12,684 nt of DNA from an uncultured Collinsella sp. (GTDB taxonomy: Bacteria > Actinomycetota > Coriobacteriia > Coriobacteriales > Coriobacteriaceae), in the NCBI GenBank assembly GCA_900548255.1, contig URKH01000061.1, forward strand, positions 1 through 12,684. The letters are read 5' to 3'. This document shows positions 6,783 to 12,684 of the stretch, in pieces. The stretch's first letter is position 1, and each line of letters opens with the position of its first letter. Position numbers and translations under genes: made by a program. A model generated the notes under the pieces. It was not told the origin of the DNA. It worked only from the letters and a program-made list of their open reading frames with translations, and made no database searches.

Positions 6783-8045
6783 CTACAACACGGCGCCCTC
6801 AGGCAGGTCGACGCGAACAATGTCCACGACATCGCCCACCTTGAGGTCGCACGGTCCTTCGTCAACACGCAACAGGCAGTTAGCCCGCTGCATCGTGCCG
6901 AGCAGCGCCGAATTCTGCGTCTTGGCCTCGGTCACCAACAGCTCACCGGTCTCGGGGTCGCGCAAAACCGTGGCGCGATCGAAGAAGCGGCGATGCTGTC
7001 GCTTTTTCACGCCGTGCGTGAGCGTCGCCTGCTGCACGGGACGCGTACCCTCGGCAAAGCCGCGCATCTTGCGGATCGCGGGGCGGGCGAGCATCTCAAA
7101 GCCCACATACGCCGCCGCGGGATTGCCCGAAAGCCCCAAATACGGCTTGCCCCCAAGCAGGCCAAACGTGATGGCTTTGCCGGGACGCATCGAGATGCGG
7201 TCGAAGAGCACCTCGCCCTCGCGCCGGACGAGCGCCGTCACATAGTCGTAATCGCCCGCCGAGGCACCGCCGCTCGTAATGACAAAATCGCACTCCTGCA
7301 CGGCGCGATGCACGAGCTCGGCGATTGCCTGCTCATCATCGGGAGCGATGCCAAAGAACACCGGCTCGGCGCCGGCATCGAGTGCCTCGGCCATCAACGC
7401 CGACGAGTTGGAGTCGCGAATCTGCCCGCGCGCCGGCAGCTCACCCGGCGCGACCAGCTCCGTGCCCAGCGAGATAATGCCCACACGCGGCGCGGCATGC
7501 ACCTTCACGCTCGCATACCCGGCGCTCGCCAGCAGGCCAGCGCCGGCCGGGGCCACAACCTCGCCGGCGTGCATCACAACATCGCCGACATGGGCCTCCT
7601 CGGCGGCAGAGCGAACGTTCTCCCCTACCTTGGCAGGCGCCGAGAAGCTCACGTGCGAGCCCTCGTTGCCGTCGCCGTCAAGCACCTCGACGATCTCGTA
7701 TTTCACCACGGCATCGGCACCTTCGGGTACCGGCGCGCCCGTCATGATGCGGACCGTCTCGCCCACGCCGACCACGCCCTCAAAGACATGGCCCGCGGCC
7801 TCGTGTCCGACAACGTCGAGCGTCACCGGCGCCTCGCCAGATGCCTGCGCCAAGTCCGCCGAGCGCACGGCATATCCGTCCATAGCGCTGTTGGCAAACG
7901 GCGAAATGTCGATATCGGCCACCGCGTCCTCTGCCAAGGGAAGACCGGCGGCCTGCCACACGGGAATCTCGACAACTTCGGTGCGATTCACGTGCGACAA
8001 GACGATCGCCTGCGCGTCCTCCAACGGAATGAGTTTCTCAACCAT
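6783..8045 (-). CDS. moeA: Molybdopterin molybdenumtransferase MoeA
   Basis: A 420-residue cytoplasmic enzyme, typical MoeA length, that inserts molybdate into adenylated molybdopterin to give the active cofactor. The start at ATG 8043-8045 has GAGGT four bases upstream; the in-frame codon 15 bases earlier lacks a site. Landmarks are SPFANSAMDGYAV (48-60), MTGAPVPEGADAVV (101-114), GIISLGTELV (189-198), ITSGGASAGDYDYV (256-269, the molybdopterin-binding loop), RPGKAITFG (287-295) and GLSGNPAAAYVGFE (304-317). The C-terminal beta domain runs from about 340 to 420. It is the first gene of moeA-mogA, divergent from the CLC gene at 8257, and upstream of modABC on the same strand, forming a molybdenum cluster. 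No molybdoenzyme is in the window. Confidence 0.95.
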   Translation of the reverse strand: MVEKLIPLEDAQAIVLSHVNRTEVVEIPVWQAAGLPLAEDAVADIDISPFANSAMDGYAVRSADLAQASGEAPVTLDVVGHEAAGHVFEGVVGVGETVRIMTGAPVPEGADAVVKYEIVEVLDGDGNEGSHVSFSAPAKVGENVRSAAEEAHVGDVVMHAGEVVAPAGAGLLASAGYASVKVHAAPRVGIISLGTELVAPGELPARGQIRDSNSSALMAEALDAGAEPVFFGIAPDDEQAIAELVHRAVQECDFVITSGGASAGDYDYVTALVRREGEVLFDRISMRPGKAITFGLLGGKPYLGLSGNPAAAYVGFEMLARPAIRKMRGFAEGTRPVQQATLTHGVKKRQHRRFFDRATVLRDPETGELLVTEAKTQNSALLGTMQRANCLLRVDEGPCDLKVGDVVDIVRVDLPEGAVL

Positions 8046-8065
8046 ATACACCTCTAGCATGCTGC

Positions 8066-8109
8066 GGCGCGCAACAAAAGCGCCGATTCTTTATGTTTCT
8101 CTCAGTATA
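8066..8109 (-). promoter_or_regulatory. Possible moeA promoter and short 5'-leader stem
   Basis: A minus-strand -10-like TATACT (8104-8109) lies about 60 bp before moeA, with no good -35. The predicted leader contains a 5-bp stem GGCGC/GCGCC (8066-8070 with 8080-8084). The leader is too short for a molybdenum-cofactor riboswitch. The overlapping plus-strand TATAAT (8106-8111) makes the direction uncertain. Confidence 0.3.
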
Positions 8110-8221
8110 ATCCCTCGACGCGCGACCGCGACTTGGCCTGTACCCGCAAATACATCTGTCGGCCGCAAGCCGCGAAACAAAACCAAAACCAACCCACCGG
8201 CTCGTCGCGTTTACCGCGTTT

Positions 8222-8227
8222 TATAAT
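8222..8227 (+). promoter_or_regulatory. -10 box of the CLC-F gene promoter
   Basis: A perfect TATAAT ends 29 bp before the start codon; the region 17 bp upstream has no good -35. The implied leader of about 24 bases leaves no room for a fluoride (crcB) riboswitch. The rest of the 8046-8256 divergent intergenic stretch shows no other clear feature. Confidence 0.45.
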
Positions 8228-8256
8228 GCTCGTGTTGCAACCCAAAAGAGGAACGT

Positions 8257-9678
8257 ATGACTTTTACCGACAAACCCGAAAGCGCAAACGAGGCGCAGGA
8301 TCATTCCCAGCCGCTCGACGACGGCGGCCTTTTCTCCCTTAACGACGTCATCATGGCAGGCAGGCAACAGCTCACCCGCTCCGAGCATCTCTTGGCTGCC
8401 GACACGCGCCGCAACGCCCGCAACCTACTCGCGAGCGCCAAGCTGCTCGTGCTCGTAGTTATCGTCTCGCTCGCCATGGGCGTTGCCGCTTGGGCGTTTT
8501 TGGCCTCGCTGAATATCGCGACCGACTATCGCGAGCACCATGAGTGGATTTACGCGCTGCTCCCCGTTGTGGGCGTTGCCACCGCATGGGTGTACAAAAA
8601 CCACGGCCTCGCCGCCAAGCGTGGCAACAACCTGGTCATCGACTCCGCTCTGGGCACACGCCTCATCCATATGCGCATGGCCGTCCTCACCTTCGTCTGT
8701 TCCACGCTCACGCACCTAACGGGCGGATCGGCCGGTCGCGAGGGAGCCGCGGTGCAGATTGGCGGCACCATCGCCAGCAACATCTCGAACCTCGCCCACC
8801 TCAAAAAGCATGACCACCACGACCTCATGCTCGCCGGCATCTCGTCGGCCTTTGGCGCCGTATTCGGTTCGCCCCTTGCCGGAGCTTTCTTTGGCATGGA
8901 GATGTGCTTTATCGGCAAGATCGACTACACCGCGGGCATCTACTGCCTGGTCGCCTCGTTTACCGGCTACTTTACATCACTCGCCCTGGGTACCGAGTAC
9001 GAAGCGAATGTCATCGCCAGCGTTCCCAACATGACGCCCAAAACGGTCGTTATCGTTGTTATCAGCGCAATTATCTTCGGCCTGACGGCACGCCTCTTTG
9101 CCTGGTCGGTTCGAACAGTCAAGAACCTGTACGGTCGCTTTATCACCAATTACCTCATTCGCGCACTTATAGGCGCACTCGTGGTTTTGGCCGCCTATGC
9201 CCTCCTCGACGCCTGGGACTACGCCGGCCTTTCCACGTGGCTTTCCGGCGCCGGATTTGCAGGCAACACCACCCTGGCGGACGCAGTCATCAAGTTGGTC
9301 GTCACAGCGCTTACCCTGGGCGCGGGCTTCCAAGGCGGCGAGGTCACGCCCCTGTTTGGCATCGGTGCGGCACTCGGTGGCTGGATCGGTTGCCTTACTG
9401 GGCTCGACCCCAGTTTTCTGGCGGCTCTCGGCATGCTCGGCGTGTTCTGCGCCGGCCTCAACGTGCCCATCACCACCTGCATGATGGCCATCGACCTGTT
9501 CCACGGCACAGCCGCCGGGTTCTTTGTCATCGTGGCCTTTATCAGCTACCTAACCGGCGGACACCGCGGCGTGTACCCCGCCCAGCGCATCATCTCACCC
9601 AAGCGCCGTTCGCTTATTGTGGACGAGGGCGGTACGGTGGCGGATGCTATCGAGCGCCACAATGACCTGATAGAGTAG
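8257..9678 (+). CDS. CLC-family ion transporter, probable CLC-F fluoride/proton antiporter
   Basis: A 473-residue multi-pass membrane protein; ATG follows AGAGGA by about four bases. CLC hallmarks are GSAGREGAAVQIGG (157-170) with gating Glu E162, and GGEVTPLFGIGAALG (360-374). Three features point to the fluoride branch rather than Cl-/H+ exchangers. The chloride-site GSGIP motif is replaced by an Asn-type sequence (RGNNLVID, 122-129). The third motif reads GGEVTP, with the Glu and Thr reported in CLC-F proteins, instead of GGxFAP. The internal proton glutamate (E203 of E. coli ClcA) aligns to M216, next to E215. CLC-F proteins expel cytoplasmic fluoride using the proton gradient. Residues 1-55 are a hydrophilic N-terminal extension. 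A lipid kinase follows 87 bp downstream. The CLC family is certain; fluoride specificity is inferred from motifs. Confidence 0.9.
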   Translation: MTFTDKPESANEAQDHSQPLDDGGLFSLNDVIMAGRQQLTRSEHLLAADTRRNARNLLASAKLLVLVVIVSLAMGVAAWAFLASLNIATDYREHHEWIYALLPVVGVATAWVYKNHGLAAKRGNNLVIDSALGTRLIHMRMAVLTFVCSTLTHLTGGSAGREGAAVQIGGTIASNISNLAHLKKHDHHDLMLAGISSAFGAVFGSPLAGAFFGMEMCFIGKIDYTAGIYCLVASFTGYFTSLALGTEYEANVIASVPNMTPKTVVIVVISAIIFGLTARLFAWSVRTVKNLYGRFITNYLIRALIGALVVLAAYALLDAWDYAGLSTWLSGAGFAGNTTLADAVIKLVVTALTLGAGFQGGEVTPLFGIGAALGGWIGCLTGLDPSFLAALGMLGVFCAGLNVPITTCMMAIDLFHGTAAGFFVIVAFISYLTGGHRGVYPAQRIISPKRRSLIVDEGGTVADAIERHNDLIE

Positions 9679-9765
9679 ACGTAAGTATTCGCCGTGCAGC
9701 CACAATCGGGAGCAATTCGACCTGAGCGCGACCGCACCGTCACGTCATACGCCGGGAGTCGCCCC

Positions 9766-10728
9766 ATGCACGCAACTGATTTTGGTCGCACGCTCATCAT
9801 CGCCAATCCAGCCGCCCAGTCGGGTGCGGCGCGTGAGGTTGCCGAGCGCCTGCAGCGCTTTTTGGATATGACCGCGCGCGCATCCCAGTTTGACCTGGTG
9901 CTAACCGAGCGCATGGGACACGCCAAGGAGCTTGCCGCACAGGATCAGGGCTATCGCACCGTTATCGCACTCGGCGGCGACGGCGTGATCCACGAGGTCG
10001 TCAACGGGCTTATGATGCAAAAGGAGGACGCCCGCCCCGCTCTTGCCGTCCTGCCCGTGGGCTCCGGCAACGATTTTGCCCAGACGCTCGGCATCGAAGA
10101 TTTCTCCGGCAAGGATTTTGGCGCGTTGCTCACCTGTGAGCTGCAGCGTCAGGACATCGGGCGGATTCGCTCATGGAACCCCGCATACGGCAGCGGCGAG
10201 GCGATCGTCGAGTATTACGACCAGACGCTCTCCGTCGGTATTGATGCCGCCATCGGCCTTGGCACCACCGAACTGCGCAAAAAGACCGGCTTGACGGGCG
10301 CTCCGCTCTACACCCTCTCGGGACTTGAGCAGTTTGGCCTGCGCTATCGCAACTACCCCATGACAGCCAGCTTTGACGGCGCGCCCGCCGAGCGCATGAA
10401 GGCGATCATCATGGCGATTCAGCTGGGTCCCACGTATGGCTCGGGCTATCGTATCTGCCCCGATGCCGACCCCTGCGACGGCATGCTCGACGTCTGCTAC
10501 GCATGCGGCCCTGTCCCTCGCGCGGTTGCCCTGCCTATGTTTCTTTCGGCCAAGGACGGCCACCATACCAAGTTGCCACCGGTTCGCATGCGCCGCTGCC
10601 GCCATGCCGAGCTCACTTTTGAAGAGCCCGACTACCCCATCCAAGCCGACGGCGAGCCCGTTGTCGCCTCGCGCATCGAGGTCGACGTCCTCAGCGGCGC
10701 CCTCCTCGTCTGGCACCCCACCCACTAG
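9766..10728 (+). CDS. Diacylglycerol/lipid kinase family protein (YegS/DgkB-like)
   Basis: A 320-residue cytoplasmic or membrane-associated kinase, usual family length, that phosphorylates diacylglycerol or a related lipid with ATP, feeding phosphatidic acid back into phospholipid synthesis. The start at ATG 9766 has GGGAG seven bases upstream; an in-frame GTG at 9694 would add 24 residues that lie outside the conserved domain. The catalytic domain shows LIIANPAAQSG (10-20), ALGGDGVIHEVVNGL (68-82, the nucleotide-binding GGDG), LPVGSGNDFAQTLG (96-109) and SVGIDAAIG (156-164). The C-terminal beta sandwich has PDADPCDGMLDV (232-243) and QADGEP (293-298), both conserved. It lies 87 bp after the CLC gene and may share its transcript. 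A 24-bp inverted repeat follows the stop by seven bases. The lipid substrate cannot be fixed from sequence. Confidence 0.9.
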   Translation: MHATDFGRTLIIANPAAQSGAAREVAERLQRFLDMTARASQFDLVLTERMGHAKELAAQDQGYRTVIALGGDGVIHEVVNGLMMQKEDARPALAVLPVGSGNDFAQTLGIEDFSGKDFGALLTCELQRQDIGRIRSWNPAYGSGEAIVEYYDQTLSVGIDAAIGLGTTELRKKTGLTGAPLYTLSGLEQFGLRYRNYPMTASFDGAPAERMKAIIMAIQLGPTYGSGYRICPDADPCDGMLDVCYACGPVPRAVALPMFLSAKDGHHTKLPPVRMRRCRHAELTFEEPDYPIQADGEPVVASRIEVDVLSGALLVWHPTH

Positions 10729-10735
10729 CCATCCC

Positions 10736-10806
10736 TAAGTTGCGGTGAAATAGGGACTGCTTATGCAGATAAAGACGCAAAACAGTCCCTATTTCACCGC
10801 AACTTA
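10736..10806. repeat. 24-bp perfect inverted repeat (REP-like element, possible bidirectional terminator)
   Basis: Arms 10736-10759 and 10783-10806 are exact reverse complements over 24 bp, around a 23-base centre. The core of each arm is GGTGAAATAGGGAC or its complement. It fills the gap between two convergent genes, starting seven bases after the lipid kinase stop and ending eight bases before the release-factor-like stop. No T-run flanks either side. The arm resembles that of the palindrome at 11221-11251, so it is probably a mobile or dispersed palindromic element as well as a stem that could halt transcription. Confidence 0.8.
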
Positions 10807-10814
10807 TGAGGAAG

Positions 10815-11195
10815 CTATTCGTCGCTGCCCGGCTTGCGACGGTTGGTCTTTTTAATGGCGTTGAAGTGCTTGTCATTGAGCCTGCGCTGGCGAGAGCGCT
10901 GGGGCACCTTGGTCTTTACGCGTCGGCGCGGCGGACGCCCGCGACGCTCAAGCTCTGCCCTCAGCTTACGCAGACAGCAGCTGCGATTCTGAAACTGACT
11001 ACGGCTCTCGCGCGCCGTCACGACAATCCCCGTGGGCCCATGCTTCATGCGCACCGCCGAGTCCGTCGTGTTCACGCCCTGTCCGCCCGGACCCGTCGCG
11101 CGAAACACTTGCACCTCGCAATCGCGCGCCAACTCCTCGGCCGACATCTCGGCATAGCGCGCATACTCGCGCCATCCCATCTTGTTCTCATCCAT
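10815..11195 (-). CDS. Release-factor-like GGQ protein (peptidyl-tRNA hydrolase domain)
   Basis: A 126-residue basic protein; ATG 11193-11195 follows GGGGAGG by seven bases. Residues 27-65 match the catalytic domain of class I release factors: RATGPGGQGVNTTDSAVRM (32-50), with GGQ at 37-39, then KHGPTGIVVTARESRSQ. GGQ places a water molecule to hydrolyse peptidyl-tRNA in the ribosome. The stop-codon recognition domains of RF1/RF2 are absent, and the tail (about 86-122) is Arg/Lys-rich, as in ArfB/YaeJ and C12orf65-type proteins, where it binds the mRNA channel. It is therefore probably a rescue factor for stalled ribosomes. It could instead belong to a less studied release-factor-like group. 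It lies downstream of xpt, with a terminator-like palindrome between them, and no separate promoter is visible. Confidence 0.85.
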   Translation of the reverse strand: MDENKMGWREYARYAEMSAEELARDCEVQVFRATGPGGQGVNTTDSAVRMKHGPTGIVVTARESRSQFQNRSCCLRKLRAELERRGRPPRRRVKTKVPQRSRQRRLNDKHFNAIKKTNRRKPGSDE

Positions 11196-11214
11196 ATCAA
11201 CACCTCCCCTCATA

Positions 11215-11251
11215 CAAAAAATGTGACAAAGGGACGGTCCCTTTGTCACAT
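11215..11251 (-). terminator. 31-bp perfect palindrome with T-run: terminator-like element after xpt
   Basis: Positions 11221-11251 form a perfect inverted repeat, arms of 15 bp (ATGTGACAAAGGGAC) around one central base. On the minus strand it is followed by TTTTTG, giving a classical terminator 27 bases after the xpt stop. The next gene's ribosome site begins within about ten bases of the T-run, so the stem also stands in front of the release-factor-like gene. The arm matches that of 10736-10806 at 11 of 13 core positions, which points to one dispersed element family. Confidence 0.8.
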
Positions 11252-11278
11252 CGCATACCAATCGCTTGTGTTGCGCGC

Positions 11279-11857
11279 TTAGGCGAAGGTGATCTCGCCG
11301 GTCTCGCAGTCCATATCGGCGATACGGGCCAGGCTCTCGACGCGGAAGCCGCGCTCGCGGAGCTTATCGCCGCCGCCCTGGAAGCCCTTCTCCACCGCAA
11401 TGCCAATACCGGACACCTCGGCACCCGCAGCCTCGCAGATCTTGATAAGACCCTCGAGCGCACAGCCGTTGGCCAGGAAGTCGTCGATAATCAGGACCTT
11501 ATCGCCCTCGGAAAGGAAGCGCTTGCCCACGATGACCGGGTACTCCTTCTGCTTGGTAAAGGAGTAGATGGTCGTGGCATACTGCTCGCCGTCGAGGTTG
11601 ATGGACTGCGCCTTCTTGGCAAAGACCACCGGCACGCCGCCAAAGTGCTGAGCGGCAATGCAAGCCATGCCAATGCCCGAGGCCTCGATCGTCAGGATCT
11701 TGTTGATCTCGACATCCTTGAACAGACGGGCCCACTCGGCGCCCATATGGTCGAACAGTTCAACGTCGCACTGGTGGTTGAGGAAGGCATCAACCTTAAG
11801 GACGTTACCGGCCTTTACGATGCCGTCATGGCGAATACGATCCTCAAGCTCCTGCAT
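11279..11857 (-). CDS. xpt: Xanthine phosphoribosyltransferase
   Basis: A 192-residue cytoplasmic enzyme, about the same length as B. subtilis Xpt, converting xanthine and PRPP to XMP for GMP synthesis. The ATG (11855-11857) follows GAAGGGG by eight bases. Landmarks are VLKVDAFLNHQ (19-29), ILTIEASGIGMA (54-65), VVFAKKAQS (77-85), YSFTKQKE (98-105), the PRPP-binding loop VLIIDDFLANG (121-131), GIGIAVEKGFQGG (150-162) and RVESLARI (172-179), all typical of Xpt. The short leader has no visible guanine riboswitch, the usual control of this gene in Firmicutes. A palindromic terminator follows, then the release-factor-like gene. The MFS gene upstream on the same strand is 156 bp away, and a purine transporter role for it is not supported. 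Confidence 0.96.
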   Translation of the reverse strand: MQELEDRIRHDGIVKAGNVLKVDAFLNHQCDVELFDHMGAEWARLFKDVEINKILTIEASGIGMACIAAQHFGGVPVVFAKKAQSINLDGEQYATTIYSFTKQKEYPVIVGKRFLSEGDKVLIIDDFLANGCALEGLIKICEAAGAEVSGIGIAVEKGFQGGGDKLRERGFRVESLARIADMDCETGEITFA

Positions 11858-11911
11858 GGCGCAACCCCTTCTCGCGGCAACGATACCGCGCGATTAATAA
11901 CGTTGTTCGAT

Positions 11912-11920
11912 AGTCTACCA
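11912..11920 (-). promoter_or_regulatory. Possible extended -10 promoter of xpt
   Basis: On the minus strand TGGTAGACT fits the extended -10 pattern (TGn plus TAnnnT) about 55 bp before xpt; no convincing -35 is present. This would give a leader of about 45-50 bases. Confidence 0.3.
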
Positions 11921-11988
11921 CGGACCGACCCCCGCCCGTCCCACAAGCCGCATCGCACCACAAACCAGTCTTTTTGGAATGGCGCGAA

Positions 11989-12007
11989 GCGTGGCAGACA
12001 GCCACGC
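11989..12007. terminator. Short hairpin after the MFS transporter gene
   Basis: GCGTGGC (11989-11995) and GCCACGC (12001-12007) form a perfect 7-bp stem with a 5-base loop, six bases after the MFS stop codon. There is no adjacent T-run on the minus strand, so it is at best a weak or factor-assisted terminator. Confidence 0.4.
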
Positions 12008-12013
12008 AACACG

Positions 12014-12684
12014 CTAATGGCGGGCGCGCACCCTCACCAAACGCACCATGGCGAGTGCAAAGCCCACAGCGGCCACAGCCATCAACACATAGAACACCGA
12101 ACGGAAGCCAAACAAGAACACATCCGGACGGCCTGCAACGAAACTGGTCACGGCCTCGCCCATCGCCACGCTCATCTGCCCATACAGGATATGCGACGCC
12201 GCCGTAATGCCCACTGCCATACCCGCATAGCGCGCCAGGCTACCCAGGCTGCCCGCAAAGCCGAGCGCTTCGCGCGGAGCCGAGCCCATGTACAGCGAGT
12301 TGTTGGGACTCTGGAAAATCGACGTACCGCACGACATAAACGCGACACAGCACACGATCACAGGGATAGAAGCGTGCTCATCGAGCGTGCTTACCGCAAA
12401 AAGACCGCATACGTACACGCCCAGGCCGACCGCCGTGGGGCCCTCGCAGCCAACACGGTCCGAAACCGTACCCGAAAGCGGGCCGATAAAGGCATTCACC
12501 ATCGGAAGCGCCAAAAAGAGCATTCCGGAAATGTCGGAACCAAAGCCGTGGGCGTCCTGAAAATAAAACGGCAGGATAAACTCAGATGCGCCAATACCAA
12601 CGAACACGATGAGCATGCAAGCAAGGTTGATGGTGAAGGCCGAATTTGCAAAGCAGCGACGACCGGCCTCGATCAGGGACATGT
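12014..12684 (-). CDS. MFS transporter, C-terminal part (5' end cut by the window)
   Basis: About 223 C-terminal residues are visible, reading in from the right edge. The Met encoded at 12680-12682 is probably internal, since the frame stays open and the text there, M-S-L-I-E-A-G-R-R-C-F-A-N-S-A-F, resembles the middle of a 14-helix DHA2 (EmrB/QacA-like) transporter just before its second half. Some six hydrophobic segments follow, with PFYFQDAHGF after the first, a loop GTVSDRVG resembling the MFS A-motif, and a charged end VRLVRVRARH. Family members are proton-driven exporters or importers in the cytoplasmic membrane; the substrate cannot be told. The next gene downstream is xpt, 156 bp away behind a short hairpin. 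Confidence 0.85.
   Translation of the reverse strand, partial: MSLIEAGRRCFANSAFTINLACMLIVFVGIGASEFILPFYFQDAHGFGSDISGMLFLALPMVNAFIGPLSGTVSDRVGCEGPTAVGLGVYVCGLFAVSTLDEHASIPVIVCCVAFMSCGTSIFQSPNNSLYMGSAPREALGFAGSLGSLARYAGMAVGITAASHILYGQMSVAMGEAVTSFVAGRPDVFLFGFRSVFYVLMAVAAVGFALAMVRLVRVRARH

Noticed and set aside
6561..8226. Plus-strand open frames of 498 and 315 codons at 6561-8057 and 7279-8226
   Set aside because: They are antisense to moeA and mogA, whose motifs are unmistakable; the frames have no family resemblance and no plausible ribosome site.
11858..12013. Guanine/xanthine riboswitch in front of xpt
   Set aside because: The leader after the predicted start is only about 50 bases and no purine-aptamer core or three-way junction can be drawn. 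A CGAAC-containing stretch near 11905 resembles half a PurBox but is alone and not at the right context.
1..12684. tRNA, rRNA, CRISPR array, prophage or insertion sequence
   Set aside because: No spaced direct-repeat array, no cloverleaf-like or rRNA-like segment and no transposase, integrase or phage protein was seen on either strand.

Overview
The window is high-GC bacterial DNA, compactly packed, with clear Shine-Dalgarno sites before most genes. The gene mix is that of a gut anaerobe: oxygen-sensitive 2-hydroxyacyl-CoA dehydratase/double-cubane proteins, a molybdenum uptake and cofactor block, a fluoride-type CLC antiporter and xanthine salvage. Together with the base composition and two palindromes built on a GGGAC/GTCCC core, this suggests Coriobacteriia, most likely a Collinsella-like genome. 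The taxonomic call is inference from overall character, not from a marker gene.

Layout, left to right. (1) Positions 1-2520, minus strand: two related Fe-S proteins of the HgdB/YjiM family, preceded by a palindrome-rich control region with a promoter and a 22-codon open frame carrying a near-ideal ribosome binding site. The leftmost gene runs off the window. (2) Positions 2583-6200, minus strand: a molybdate ABC transporter operon, modA (Tat-type lipoprotein), modB (permease with an unusual extra extracytoplasmic domain) and modC (ATPase), ended by a hairpin-plus-T-run terminator. (3) Positions 6243-8110, minus strand: moeA and mogA, the last two steps of molybdenum cofactor synthesis, ended by their own hairpin. 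(4) Positions 8222-10728, plus strand: a CLC-F-like F-/H+ antiporter followed by a lipid kinase. (5) Positions 10736-12684: a perfect 24-bp inverted repeat at a convergent gene junction, then on the minus strand a small GGQ release-factor-like protein, a 31-bp perfect palindrome, xanthine phosphoribosyltransferase (xpt), and the C-terminal part of an MFS transporter that runs off the right edge.

How the genes work together. modABC imports molybdate, MogA adenylates molybdopterin and MoeA inserts the metal, so regions 2 and 3 form one functional unit split into two transcription units. No molybdoenzyme, ModE-type regulator or moaABCDE gene is in the window. The two Fe-S proteins probably carry out an ATP-driven low-potential reduction or dehydration together with an activator ATPase encoded outside the window. 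The CLC protein, lipid kinase, release-factor-like protein and xpt look like independent housekeeping or stress functions.

The points most worth a second look are the extracytoplasmic domain fused to ModB, the two related palindromes bracketing the release-factor-like gene, the complex control region before the Fe-S operon, the unlike cysteine sets of the tandem Fe-S paralogues, and the fluoride-type signature of the CLC protein. No complete, obviously novel multi-gene system was found.
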